Made by a program: the position numbers and the translations under genes. A stretch of 64,000 nucleotides of DNA from Chryseobacterium paludis (GTDB lineage: Bacteria; Bacteroidota; Bacteroidia; Flavobacteriales; Weeksellaceae). Below the pieces are notes generated by a model. The model was not told the origin of the DNA. It ran no database searches and saw only the letters and a program-made list of their open reading frames with translations. The stretch covers positions 1,054,001 to 1,118,000 of the forward strand of contig NZ_CP099966.1 of assembly GCF_025403485.1 (NCBI RefSeq), in the 5' to 3' direction. Below are positions 45,732 through 55,028 of this stretch, in pieces. Position 1 is the first letter of the stretch. Each line of letters starts with the position of its first letter.

Positions 45732-46199
45732 TTATTTGTCGATGATCGTTTTTAAATCAGCAGGAGAGTAGTATTTATTTTTTAATACCTTATGATCCGC
45801 CTGTCTGTAAACATTGAATTTTTCTCCTGACTTTTCATAAAAAGATTCTACTCCTTTTTCTTTATAAAACTCAACTGTTTCATTTGCCTGTTCTTCATTG
45901 TCGCAAGCTTTTGACATATTAGAGCGCTGAACTTCGTTGAATAGCTCTACAAATTTACTGCCAAGTCCAAATTCCAGAACAGCACCACTCAAAACATATT
46001 GCAGATCACACAAAGCATCAGCAATTTCTACGATATCATTATCTGCAATAGCTTGTTTTAATTCATTTAATTCCTCTTGTAAAAGTTCAACTCTAAGACT
46101 GCATCTTTCCTGAGAAGGGATTTGTGGGGTTTCTAAAATAGGGGCTTTAAAAGTAGTATGGAATTCTGCTACTTGGTTCAGACTATCAATTTTATCCAT
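45732..46199 (-). CDS. MazG-like / phosphoribosyl-ATP pyrophosphohydrolase-fold NTPase
   Basis: This 155-residue all-alpha NTP pyrophosphatase has the metal-binding pattern RVELLQEELNELKQAI (E..EE) and DIVEIADALCDLQYVLSGAV (E..D). QRSNMSKACDN and a YRQADHKVLKNKYYSPADL end are typical of the small stand-alone Bacteroidetes form. It may remove non-canonical nucleotides. It is the first gene of the four-gene minus-strand cluster. Confidence 0.85.
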   Translation of the reverse strand: MDKIDSLNQVAEFHTTFKAPILETPQIPSQERCSLRVELLQEELNELKQAIADNDIVEIADALCDLQYVLSGAVLEFGLGSKFVELFNEVQRSNMSKACDNEEQANETVEFYKEKGVESFYEKSGEKFNVYRQADHKVLKNKYYSPADLKTIIDK

Positions 46200-46350
46200 G
46201 AATTTTTTTATTTAAAGCAAAGATAGAAAAGGATTTTGAAAAATTAAAGTCAGATGCAAGATATTAAATACTGGATTTTAGTGGTGAGAGTAATAGATTA
46301 TGTTTATGTGGTTTTAATTTCTAAGATCTTAGCCTTCAACTTTTAATTAA

Positions 46351-46382
46351 ACAAAAAAGGCTGCCTATTATCAGACAGCCTC
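46351..46382 (-). terminator. Terminator of the TNT/zinc-ribbon pair
   Basis: On the minus strand, AGGCTGTCT and AGGCAGCCT-type arms form a hairpin with one mismatch, followed by TTTTTT. It isolates this pair from the MazG-like cluster. Confidence 0.7.
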
Positions 46383-46426
46383 TCTTATAGTATATAAAAA
46401 AGACTTTGTTGATCGTGTAGGATCGA

Positions 46427-46846
46427 CTATTCTAAATTCTCATATCTCCAGATTCCTGAAATGTTTAAGACCGTTAATCCAGGTTGCTTTTCTCCGTAAC
46501 TAAATACACAAAAATATTTTGAATGGCAAAATGAGCAGTCAGTTCCAAAATATAAAGTTGGTAAGTTATTTACCGTTAATGCTCCAAAATGCAACATGCC
46601 TTGTGAAGTTTCAGCAACAGCTCCATTCTTTAATAATTCATTTTTTGATAATACTTTATCTTCATTATAAATTTGAAGGATTGGAAAACCTGATTGATAT
46701 GGGACTATTTCAATGGTATTTTTATGGCCACATTCGCAACAGGTGAAATTGGTTACAGCTGCCGGAGTGATTTCATCATTTGTGAAAATATCCTTATCAA
46801 CAGGAACTTTTTCACCAATGTTTATTTTTTTTGATATTGAATACAT
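46427..46846 (-). CDS. Zinc-ribbon protein, candidate immunity protein for the TNT lipoprotein
   Basis: This 139-residue protein without signal peptide has two CxxC knuckles (TCCECGHKN near residue 35 and TDCSFCHSKY near residue 108), forming a probable zinc ribbon around a beta-rich middle. It begins 10 bp after the TNT-domain lipoprotein and the pair has its own terminator. A cytoplasmic protein encoded directly after a putative NAD-degrading toxin is the usual place for immunity. No sequence similarity to known immunity factors was recognised; a metabolic role is possible. Confidence 0.6.
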   Translation of the reverse strand: MYSISKKINIGEKVPVDKDIFTNDEITPAAVTNFTCCECGHKNTIEIVPYQSGFPILQIYNEDKVLSKNELLKNGAVAETSQGMLHFGALTVNNLPTLYFGTDCSFCHSKYFCVFSYGEKQPGLTVLNISGIWRYENLE

Positions 46847-46856
46847 TTGAGTTTAT

Positions 46857-47567
46857 TTATTGCTGAATAACCGTCCCTACTAAGTTATTATAGTGACCAC
46901 TTGGACTCTTTTTAATAGTGATTTTCACATATCCTTCTGCAGCTAATTTATTCCATGTTTTCTGATAACCGGTAGCAGGATCTATAGGAATTTTCCACAT
47001 CGTTTGCTTACCGCCACCTATTTGATTGAACCAAGGAATGACATCTGCTGTTTGAGATTTGAAAGGTAATGAATTATTTAAAACATCGATCTCATAATAA
47101 AAATCATAAGCATTTTCAGGTTGATTTAATGCTCTTTGTGAGAAGGTGTAAACATATCCATTTACTATGGGACTTGTAAAACTTCCCCCTAAAGTTGGAA
47201 TTCCAGTTCCGTTATAATTAATAGCTCCGCTGTATCTGTCAAATTTCTGTCCAGCCTGAAAAGAAACATCATCTACGATATTGTATCCTCCATTTGCAGG
47301 TGGCCATCCACCATTTAAATTATTGGCTTTAAATAATGCTTCCAGTTCGCTCCATTTACCTTGCTTGTATAAATCAAATGCCTGATTTCTAATCGTCTGA
47401 TTAACAAGCCCAGCTGTATCATATGTTAAAGCAAATTCATCAGCATTTTTGTAGAACACATGTGTGACTCCATTTGTGTTGTCGATTTCATCATCTCTGT
47501 CAGAACTACAGGCAATTGAAAAAAATGCAATAGCTAAGAAGAAGATGTACTTAAATAAATGTTTCAT
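46857..47567 (-). CDS. Lipoprotein with TNT-type NAD(+) glycohydrolase domain
   Basis: This 236-residue protein has a lipoprotein signal (YIFFLAIAFFSIAC, Cys18) and an acidic SSDRDDE linker typical of surface export. The C-terminal two-thirds match the TNT toxin pattern: GGWPPANGG, QKFDRYSGAI, VYTFSQRAL, YDFYYEIDVLNNSLPF and VIPWFNQIGGGKQTMWKIP. The two arginines and the glutamine correspond to TNT's NAD-contact residues. TNT of M. tuberculosis hydrolyses NAD(+). The ATG at 47567 was chosen for its signal peptide, although the frame stays open 78 codons further. Confidence 0.75.
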   Translation of the reverse strand: MKHLFKYIFFLAIAFFSIACSSDRDDEIDNTNGVTHVFYKNADEFALTYDTAGLVNQTIRNQAFDLYKQGKWSELEALFKANNLNGGWPPANGGYNIVDDVSFQAGQKFDRYSGAINYNGTGIPTLGGSFTSPIVNGYVYTFSQRALNQPENAYDFYYEIDVLNNSLPFKSQTADVIPWFNQIGGGKQTMWKIPIDPATGYQKTWNKLAAEGYVKITIKKSPSGHYNNLVGTVIQQ

Positions 47568-47611
47568 AGTTAATAGTTTTTTAAATGTAAAAATTGAGTG
47601 AGTATTATTTG

Positions 47612-47741
47612 AAGGGTTGCATGTAGCATCAATTTGAGAAGGTATTTCCTTGCCAACAAGGTTGTTGCACGTGTTTTTTAAAGCAGGATCAAAGAAATAG
47701 GCAAGGTGATTTACCGTCAAAAAAAGAGCTGATGCTCCCTT
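47612..47741. repeat. Large nested imperfect inverted repeat upstream of the TNT gene
   Basis: Nested arms: AAGGG (47612-47616)/CCCTT (47737-47741), AGCATCA (47625-47631)/TGATGCT (47730-47736), CCTTGCC (47648-47654)/GGCAAGG (47700-47706), and an inner AACAAGGTTGTT palindrome near 47655. The rest of the 406-bp gap (47568-47973) holds only AT-rich sequence and the terminator at 47921. It could be a structured RNA leader or a small mobile repeat. Confidence 0.55.
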
Positions 47742-47920
47742 AAATACAAGTTGGGTAAACGGTACAATAAAAGAATAATACTGAATGATAAATTTAATCA
47801 AAAAAACTTAAATATTAAATATTTTATTTAAATAAAATATTATTTATAAATTAAATTCATTAGTATCTGTAATTTATGATAATATTTTACATTTTAAAGA
47901 CTGGATTCTATAATTTGCAA

Positions 47921-47951
47921 TAAAAAAGGCCGTCTATTTCTAGACGGCCCT
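47921..47951 (-). terminator. Terminator of the T9SS metalloprotease gene
   Basis: GGCCGTCTA (47928-47936) pairs with TAGACGGCC (47941-47949); a T run follows on the minus strand. Confidence 0.85.
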
Positions 47952-47973
47952 CACAAGGTTTAATTATAAATAA

Positions 47974-50904
47974 TTAATTTTTAATAAATCTCTTAGCGAT
48001 TTCGCCAATCTGAATCATGTAAGCACCTTTTATAAGATGACTCACATTTACAGTACCTTTTTCAAGTTTTCCTGAATTGATTAGTTTTCCACCCATATCG
48101 AAGATCTTATATTCTTCTGATGTTGTATTTGAGATATTTAAAATATCTCTTACCGGATTAGGATATAATTTAACTTCAGTCAATAATTCCTGAGTATTAA
48201 GCTTATCTCCTCTTCCTGAAGAACCAATATTTAGAGTATAATCTTCAACCTGTCCATAGGTGTAAGTTCCACAAGATGATGATGGAATAGAGCTATATTG
48301 CATCATTACTCTCATTCTTGTTGCTCCTAAAGTTGCTGAAGCCGGAATTGTAATACTTCCTGTTACCGGCGTTGTAGTAGATCCTGATTTTGTCCAGGCT
48401 AGCTCTCCGCTATCAGTAAAGTCACCATCTTGATTATAGTCGATATACACCGCGTATGCTTCACTGTAAACTGTCGAAGTCCATACTGGAGTTATAGAAA
48501 CTGTATAAGCACTTCCTCTTGTTACATTGGTAGAAACAGAAGTGAAGTTTTCGTATCCTGCAGTTCCTGTAGAGCTGTTATTAATGGTTCCGAATTTTAC
48601 GTTTCCGATTCTTTCATCAGCCGTATTATTTGCAGATGCAGAGCAATAGGTTACAGTACCTCCTCCAAGAGTAGTTACACTTACAGAATTGCTAGATACA
48701 GAAGTGTTTCCTGCCGCATCTTTTGCTTTAACTGTAAAGCTGTAAGTAGTGGTTGGACTTAAACTTGTTACTGTATACGAAGTAGTAGCAGTAGAGCCAA
48801 TTAATGAGCCTCCCTGATATACATCATAACCTGTAACTCCTACATTATCTGTAGCTCCGCTCCATGAAAGATTGGTAGTTGTAGAAGTCGTTCCAGAAGC
48901 TGCAAGGGTAGGTGCTGTAGGAGCTATAACATCTGTTCCTCCAGATCCAGCGTTTACAGTAATGTTGGCATTATTTACATCAAAGAAGATGTGACCGGAA
49001 CCTTTAACCATAATTCTTCCAGTTGTTGTAGAAGCATTTGGTATAGTCACCGCTTGAGTACCATCATTTGGAGTTCCGGCTAATAGGGTAGTCCATGTAT
49101 TCCCACTATCAGTTGACCAAAGGATATCTACATTAGCAGCATTCACTCCATTGGCAGTAGTTCCTGCAACATTCCATGTTACCGTTTGAGAAGTTCCACC
49201 CGTATATGTTGTTGCTGAATTTTGTGAAGAAACACTGAATGGTCCTGCAGTAGCGTTTACTGTGATCACAGCGTCGTCAGAATTATTTCCTGAACCACCA
49301 GCTCTGTTATCACGAACCGTAAATCTGAAGTTCAGAGCTCTGGCTACATTAGATAATGCTTCAACTGTAATTTCTGATCCTGCCGTTGTGGTAGCACCAG
49401 TTAATACAGAAGCCATTCTAGGGAAATATCTTGTTGGCGAAGTAGTTGGAGTCCATGATCTGAATGTAGGACCTGAAGCTTTTGTTGCACTTGCTGCAGA
49501 GCTGGCTCCTGTTTGAGAGGAGGATGCATTATCCATTTGCTCCCAAACATACGTTAAAGAATCACCATTTGCATCAGTACCCGTTCCTGTCAGCATAAAT
49601 GGTGTGCCTTTAGGAATAGTATAGTCTGAACCTGCGTTTGCTGTTGGAATTGAATTTCCTGTTGCAGTACTTACCGGACAGGTTTTAGCTTTGATATTAT
49701 TGGTAATCTGTTGGATGCTTATCGCATGAAAAAAAGCATCGGAATGGGGTTGGATATCCTGGGCAGTAATTCCTGCATATCCCATAATAGTTGATCCTGA
49801 TCCAGGTTCCATATTGGCACCTGTTCCTTCATTACTCATAGAGAATGTATGGTTTCCTCCAAACTGATGCCCCATTTCGTGAGCTACATAATCAATATCG
49901 AAGTTGTCTCCAGAAGGGATTGCATCTGCAGGAGAGGTGTACCCACTTCCTTTAGATCCATTTGTACATACACAGCCAATACAGCCGGCATTTCCTCCAC
50001 CTCCGGTAGCACCGAATAAGTGGCCAATATCGTAATTAGCTTCACCAATCACGGAAGTTAAAGTACTTTGAAGTTGTGAGTTCCAGCTGCTCATTCCGGA
50101 TGCTGCAGAATATGGGTCAGTGGAAGCATTGGTATAAATTACAGCATCATTATTAGAGATAAGAACCATTCTTGCTGCAAAATCCTTCTCAAAGACACCG
50201 TTTACACGGGTCATTGTGTTATTCATTGCTGCTAAAGCATTGGCTTTTGTACCGCCGAAATAAGTGGTGTATTCTCCTGTACAGGAAAGAGCCAGTCTGA
50301 AGGTTCTTAATTTTGCATCATCCGCATTTGGTCTGGCTGCAAGATTGGTGTTGTCAATCCCTTTTTGAGCAACATCAATTACAGTACATTCAAATTTGTT
50401 GAGATCATCTTTTTTGTCTGATTTTTTGTAAACAACATAAGTGGATAGATCTTTTGTGTAGGGTTCAATGAAAACAGCTGATTTATCACCGTAGATTTCC
50501 ATAGAAGAAAGCCCTAATGAAGAAATACTGAAATAGACAGTGGAATTAGAATCTCCTAAACCTTCACCAACATACGATTTGATATCCGGGTATCTGGCTG
50601 CCAGTTGAGGATCAAAGTTTGAGTTTTCTCTTACTTTAAAGTTTTCCATCTTTCCTTCAGAATTAGGGAAGGAAACGATGATTTCTGATTTCTCTCCAAC
50701 TGACAGTCTTTTAGGAGCTCTTGAAAGTACATTCTTTAAGCCATTAATATCCAGAGTGTAAACTTTGGGATCACTAATGCTGGTTTTGTTCTCAAAAACA
50801 TTTGTAGATGCTTTTTGTGAGCTTTGAGACCAGAGACGATCAGTCTGCGCGAAAGAAATGCCCGTCATAAAAAGCACTCCGATCAGAGTTAATTGTTTTT
50901 TCAT
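47974..50904 (-). CDS. Large secreted reprolysin-like metalloprotease with T9SS sorting domain
   Basis: This 976-residue protein has a signal peptide (KKQLTLIGVLFMTGISFAQ) and a propeptide-like region. Its metalloprotease domain has the zinc motif HEMGHQFGGNHTF (near residue 340) and a downstream metzincin-type Met in STIMGYAG. Ig-like/FN3 domains follow (WSGATDNVGVTGYDVYQGG about 650-690), then a GEVED-like domain (YIDYNQDGDFTDSGELAW), then a T9SS type A ending (KLYPNPVRDILNIS ... GAYMIQIGEIAKRFIKN). It is probably an extracellular protease. The ATG at 50904 was chosen for its signal peptide over one 20 codons upstream. Confidence 0.9.
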   Translation of the reverse strand: MKKQLTLIGVLFMTGISFAQTDRLWSQSSQKASTNVFENKTSISDPKVYTLDINGLKNVLSRAPKRLSVGEKSEIIVSFPNSEGKMENFKVRENSNFDPQLAARYPDIKSYVGEGLGDSNSTVYFSISSLGLSSMEIYGDKSAVFIEPYTKDLSTYVVYKKSDKKDDLNKFECTVIDVAQKGIDNTNLAARPNADDAKLRTFRLALSCTGEYTTYFGGTKANALAAMNNTMTRVNGVFEKDFAARMVLISNNDAVIYTNASTDPYSAASGMSSWNSQLQSTLTSVIGEANYDIGHLFGATGGGGNAGCIGCVCTNGSKGSGYTSPADAIPSGDNFDIDYVAHEMGHQFGGNHTFSMSNEGTGANMEPGSGSTIMGYAGITAQDIQPHSDAFFHAISIQQITNNIKAKTCPVSTATGNSIPTANAGSDYTIPKGTPFMLTGTGTDANGDSLTYVWEQMDNASSSQTGASSAASATKASGPTFRSWTPTTSPTRYFPRMASVLTGATTTAGSEITVEALSNVARALNFRFTVRDNRAGGSGNNSDDAVITVNATAGPFSVSSQNSATTYTGGTSQTVTWNVAGTTANGVNAANVDILWSTDSGNTWTTLLAGTPNDGTQAVTIPNASTTTGRIMVKGSGHIFFDVNNANITVNAGSGGTDVIAPTAPTLAASGTTSTTTNLSWSGATDNVGVTGYDVYQGGSLIGSTATTSYTVTSLSPTTTYSFTVKAKDAAGNTSVSSNSVSVTTLGGGTVTYCSASANNTADERIGNVKFGTINNSSTGTAGYENFTSVSTNVTRGSAYTVSITPVWTSTVYSEAYAVYIDYNQDGDFTDSGELAWTKSGSTTTPVTGSITIPASATLGATRMRVMMQYSSIPSSSCGTYTYGQVEDYTLNIGSSGRGDKLNTQELLTEVKLYPNPVRDILNISNTTSEEYKIFDMGGKLINSGKLEKGTVNVSHLIKGAYMIQIGEIAKRFIKN

Positions 50905-51041
50905 AAAATATTTATTTTGATTGTGGAATATCAAAGCTAATAAAAAATTCATTACGAAAAACAAAATTTTTTAAGAAGATTTTTGAAAGTTGATTTAAAA
51001 TATTATTCGATACATTGAATATGCGGTAATTTGTATTGTAT

Positions 51042-51082
51042 CAAAAAAAGAAAATAGCACACATAAAATACGTGTGCTATTC
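51042..51082 (-). terminator. Terminator of the acyl-CoA dehydrogenase/DinB pair
   Basis: AATAGCACAC (51053-51062) pairs with GTGTGCTATT (51072-51081); T-rich on the minus strand (complement of 51042-51052). Confidence 0.75.
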
Positions 51083-51107
51083 ATTTATCGGTGAAATAAT
51101 TCTAAAA

Positions 51108-51605
51108 TTATATTCTATCGTCTGCTGTGGGTCCGTATATTCCGGGAATTTTATTTCCCGTTGATCTTAAATAGACAACCAATTCACCTCTATGATGGTA
51201 CAAATGATTAAACAGAAAACCTCTAATTACCTGAACTTTTGGAGTAGGCGGGAAGAATATTTTTCCGTGCATTTCCATTTTCCATTCATTAAGATAAGTC
51301 TTTTCATCCCAGTTTTCTAAAACTTGTTGAGCTTTGGCAACGTTGTCTTCAAACTTAGCGACAATATTTTCGGCTTTGGAAATATCTCCTTTATCATACT
51401 GATACACTCCCATGTCAAAAACGTCCTGATTGAATGTATATCCATACCAGTTGTATATTTCTGCTATATGGGACGCTAATTGGGCTGTGGTCCAGTTTTT
51501 TTCTGAAGGTTTCCAATCCAGAGCACTGTCAGGAATGGCTTTTAAAATTCTTCTGCTATTTTCTGCTTCATGTAAAAACTCACCTAAAAGGGCTTGTTTA
51601 ATCAT
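51108..51605 (-). CDS. DinB family protein
   Basis: This 165-residue four-helix-bundle protein has the DinB/YfiT metal-site histidines in LASHIAEIYNWY and LFNHLYHHRGELVVYLR. The family's WKPSEKNWTTAQLASHI segment is also present. Members include thiol-transferases and DNA-damage-inducible proteins; the reaction here is unknown. It starts 15 bp after the acyl-CoA dehydrogenase gene and is probably co-transcribed with it. Confidence 0.85.
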   Translation of the reverse strand: MIKQALLGEFLHEAENSRRILKAIPDSALDWKPSEKNWTTAQLASHIAEIYNWYGYTFNQDVFDMGVYQYDKGDISKAENIVAKFEDNVAKAQQVLENWDEKTYLNEWKMEMHGKIFFPPTPKVQVIRGFLFNHLYHHRGELVVYLRSTGNKIPGIYGPTADDRI

Positions 51606-51620
51606 GGTATTCGAATTAAA

Positions 51621-52760
51621 TTATTGGGTAATATCTCTTCCTATTACTAATCTCTGGATCTCAGAAGTTCCTTCTCCGATGGTACAAAGTTTAGAGTCTC
51701 TGTAATACTTTTCAGCTGGGAAGTCTTTCGTATATCCGTAACCTCCAAAGATCTGAACCGCATTATTAGCAATTCTCACACAAGCTTCAGATGCATATAG
51801 TTTTGCCATAGCACCTTCTTTTGTCATTTTTTGCTTTGCATTCTTCAATGTTGCAGCTCTTTGAATAAGAAGTTCTGCAGCATCAATTTCAGTTGCCATA
51901 TCAGCAAGCATAAAGTTGATAGCCTGGAAACTAGCAATTGATTTTCCAAACTGATGTCTTTCTTTAGCATATTTTAAAGCTGCTTTATAAGCACCTCTTG
52001 CAGTTCCTAAACTTAAAGCAGCGATAGAAATTCTTCCTCCATCAAGAATTTTCATAGCTTGCTTAAATCCTTCTCCAACTTCTCCTAAACGATGAGAATC
52101 CGGTACACGAACATTATCAAAGATTAGTTCTGCTGTTTCGGAAGCACGCATTCCCAGTTTGTTTTCTTTTTTTCCCGAAGTAAAACCTGGCATTCCTTTT
52201 TCTAAAACAAAAGCAGTAGAGTTATTCTTAGCTCCAATTTCTCCTGTTCTTGTCATTACTACGGCAATATCTCCTGAAATAGCATGAGTAATAAAGTTTT
52301 TAGCTCCATTAATGATCCATTCATCACCATCTTTCACAGCAGTTGTAGACATCCCTCCTGAATCTGAACCTGTATTATGTTCTGTTAATCCCCAAGCCCC
52401 AAGTACTTTTCCGCTTGCTAACTGAGGCAACCATCTATGTCTCTGCTCCTCATTCCCGAATTCATAAATATGATTGGTACAAAGAGAATTGTGTGCTGCT
52501 ACAGAAAGTCCGATAGAAGGATCTACTTGAGAAATCTCATCCAGGATAGCAACATATTCATGATAACCTAACCCAGAACCTCCGTACTGCTCAGGAACAA
52601 CAATTCCCATAAAGCCCATTTCTCCTAACTGATGAAATAAATCTTTTGGAAAAGTCTGGCTCTCATCCCACTCCATAATATTGGGTCTGATATTTTTTTC
52701 AGCAAATTCCTTCGCTGTTTCTGCTATCATTTTAATGTTCTCAATAATCTCTGTATTCAT
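51621..52760 (-). CDS. Acyl-CoA dehydrogenase
   Basis: This 379-residue flavoprotein has the signatures GLTEHNTGSDSGGMSTTA (FAD), WIINGAKNFITHA and the C-terminal CVRIANNAVQIFGGYGYTKDFPAEKYYRDSKLCTIGEGTSEIQRLVIGRDI. The catalytic glutamate is in GEGTSE. This arrangement fits the short/branched-chain or isovaleryl-type subfamily. It makes the first oxidation in fatty-acid or amino-acid breakdown. The adjacent DinB-like gene gives no hint of the chain length. Confidence 0.93.
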   Translation of the reverse strand: MNTEIIENIKMIAETAKEFAEKNIRPNIMEWDESQTFPKDLFHQLGEMGFMGIVVPEQYGGSGLGYHEYVAILDEISQVDPSIGLSVAAHNSLCTNHIYEFGNEEQRHRWLPQLASGKVLGAWGLTEHNTGSDSGGMSTTAVKDGDEWIINGAKNFITHAISGDIAVVMTRTGEIGAKNNSTAFVLEKGMPGFTSGKKENKLGMRASETAELIFDNVRVPDSHRLGEVGEGFKQAMKILDGGRISIAALSLGTARGAYKAALKYAKERHQFGKSIASFQAINFMLADMATEIDAAELLIQRAATLKNAKQKMTKEGAMAKLYASEACVRIANNAVQIFGGYGYTKDFPAEKYYRDSKLCTIGEGTSEIQRLVIGRDITQ

Positions 52761-52953
52761 ATAATAAGTAAATAGTTAGTGCTCAAAGATACTTAAATTG
52801 TGGAAATACTAAAAATAATTGTTCCGGCGACAATATTACATTTGCAATAATTTAATTATCAGTTTTTTACAACAGGAGATTTAATATTTTTTTAATAATC
52901 AGGAGACCTTTGTAAATGAATTATTTCTCTACTTTAAAGCTTTAATTTTAAAT

Positions 52954-54831
52954 ATGAAAAAACTTTTATTTCCTGTCATTTTATTTTCGTCTTTTATTTT
53001 CGCACAAGCTCCTGCTGGATATTATGACGGAACAACCGGGCTTACGGGTTACGCTCTAAAGTCGAAACTGCATGATATTATTTCAGCAAAGAATATCAGT
53101 TGGCATTATGGTGATCTTACCAATTATTATAATCAGACTGATCTGGATGTATATTATGATCATGACGCAAGCAATACCACTTTGTTATTGGATATGTACT
53201 CTGAAATCCCGACAGGCCCTGATGCTTACGAGTATACAACAGCTAATTTAATAGGAAGTTCATCTGCTGAAGGACTAGGGTGGAATCGGGAGCATATGAT
53301 GCCTCAAAGTACTTTTTACAGCAACTATCCAATGTATTCCGATCTGTTTTATGTTGTTCCTACTGATGCGAGAATCAATCAGTTAAGAAGTAATTATCCT
53401 TACGGGATTTCTATGACCACACCTTCTAATGTATTTTATACATTTACCAATTCCTCAAAGATTGGAAAAAGTGCCATTCCTAATTATGTATATACAGGTC
53501 GTGTTTATGAACCTATTGATGAGTTTAAAGGAGATGTAGCCAGAAGTCTATTGTATTTTGCTGTCCGATATGAAGGGAAATTAGGTGCTTTTAACTTTAA
53601 TAATAATTCAAATCCAGCCTCGGACACCAATCCTTTAAATGGTACTGAGGAAAAGGCTTTTGACGATGCTTATATTGCAATGTTGCTTCAATGGCATACA
53701 CAAGATCCTGTTTCCCAAAGAGAAATTGACAGAAATAATGCGGTGTATGCAATCCAGAAGAATAGAAATCCATTTATAGATCATCCACAATGGGTAAATG
53801 CTATTTGGAATCAAACCCCGGATAATGTTGCTCCTCAGGCTCCATCTGATTTTAACGCAACTCAGATAAGTACTTATTTTACAACGCTAAGTTGGCTGCC
53901 AAGTTCAAGCTCAGATGTTATTGGATATAAAATCTATCAAAATGGAACACTGGTCGCTTCTACAAAAAGTACTTCTATAAGCATTGATCATCTTTTACCT
54001 TCTACAAATTATTCTTTTACCGTAAAGGCATACGATAATGGGTACTTACTTTCGCCGGATAGTAATGTGATTTCTGTAAATACACTTGCCTCTGATGTCT
54101 ATGCAAAAGACCTTTTTATCTCTAAATATTTAGAAGGAACATCAGATAATAAAGCAATAGAAATTACAAACAGAACCGGACATCCGGTTAATTTAAGTGA
54201 TTATAGGTTGTCAATTCAGTTTTCGAGCACAAACAATTATTACTTTCCAGCACCTTACGAATTGGAAGGGATTATTCAAGATAATGAAGCCTTTGTCTTG
54301 TTAAATCCAAATGCTAATTTTTCATGCTATACAAATGACGAAGCTAAATTTGTTACAGCAGCTCCTCAAATGACCTATTCTGGAAGTCAATACCTTGAAT
54401 TGCGATATAAGTCAGCAACAGTTGATGCCATCGGAATAAAATCTCAATCTAATTTTTCAGTGCTGGGTAATGTCTCTTTATATAGAAAAGCAAGTATTAA
54501 TCAACCAACAAATTCTTTTAATATTAATGAATGGGATATTCATTCCAGTAATTATTGTGAGGATCTGGGAACTTTGTCTGCATCACCTGATATTCGTTTT
54601 GTTGAAAATGATACATTCAAAATCTATCCAAACCCTGTACAGGATCGTATTTTTGTAAGTGGAAAAACAGAAAATATAAAAATAGCTCAAATCATAGATT
54701 GGTCAGGAAGAAGCATTATTACTGAAAAGCTGCCATTTAAAAACAAGACCAATATTTCAGTACAAAATCTACAGCCAGGAATATATTTGTTGAAGTTAGA
54801 TGACAAAACATATAAGCTTATTAAGAAATAA
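52954..54831 (+). CDS. Secreted endonuclease I with FN3, lamin-tail-like and T9SS domains
   Basis: This 625-residue protein has a signal peptide (KKLLFPVILFSSFIFAQ). An endonuclease I domain (about residues 25-275) carries the active-site WNREHMMPQSTF and GDVARSLLYFAVRYEGK. An FN3 repeat (PQAPSDFNATQISTYFTTLSWLP ... NYSFTVKAYDN) and a lamin-tail-like domain (LFISKYLEGTSDNKAIEITNRTG) follow. A T9SS type A sorting domain ends it (KIYPNPVQDRIFVSG ... GIYLLKLDDKTYKLIKK). It is likely an extracellular DNase used for scavenging. Confidence 0.92.
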   Translation: MKKLLFPVILFSSFIFAQAPAGYYDGTTGLTGYALKSKLHDIISAKNISWHYGDLTNYYNQTDLDVYYDHDASNTTLLLDMYSEIPTGPDAYEYTTANLIGSSSAEGLGWNREHMMPQSTFYSNYPMYSDLFYVVPTDARINQLRSNYPYGISMTTPSNVFYTFTNSSKIGKSAIPNYVYTGRVYEPIDEFKGDVARSLLYFAVRYEGKLGAFNFNNNSNPASDTNPLNGTEEKAFDDAYIAMLLQWHTQDPVSQREIDRNNAVYAIQKNRNPFIDHPQWVNAIWNQTPDNVAPQAPSDFNATQISTYFTTLSWLPSSSSDVIGYKIYQNGTLVASTKSTSISIDHLLPSTNYSFTVKAYDNGYLLSPDSNVISVNTLASDVYAKDLFISKYLEGTSDNKAIEITNRTGHPVNLSDYRLSIQFSSTNNYYFPAPYELEGIIQDNEAFVLLNPNANFSCYTNDEAKFVTAAPQMTYSGSQYLELRYKSATVDAIGIKSQSNFSVLGNVSLYRKASINQPTNSFNINEWDIHSSNYCEDLGTLSASPDIRFVENDTFKIYPNPVQDRIFVSGKTENIKIAQIIDWSGRSIITEKLPFKNKTNISVQNLQPGIYLLKLDDKTYKLIKK

Positions 54832-54942
54832 TTTTAAAGAAGATACCTGTTTTAGGATAACAAAATATAATGAAAATAGATTTTACACGTTTATTTTATA
54901 ATCTCTAAATCCCGTAAAATCTTCTGTTTTAGAGATAATCGA

Positions 54943-55024
54943 TATAAGCAGATTCACTAATAATTAATATCTATAAGTGTTTCTGCTTATATCTTTTATT
55001 TATAAGTAATTATGCTTATATTTG
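54943..55024 (+). promoter_or_regulatory. Three phased operators and promoter of the SatD operon
   Basis: Sites of form TATAAG-N8-CTTATA start at 54943 (right arm CTAATA, one mismatch), 54972 and 55001, exactly 29 bp apart. The last overlaps the -7 box TATATTTG (55017-55024). The ATG is only five bases after that box, so the transcript is probably leaderless. A repressor at the third site would occlude the promoter. Confidence 0.75.
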
Positions 55025-55028
55025 CAAA

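Noticed and set aside
47568..47801. 78-codon in-frame extension of the TNT lipoprotein
   Set aside because: It would bury a good lipoprotein signal, and the stretch is explained by the nested inverted repeat.
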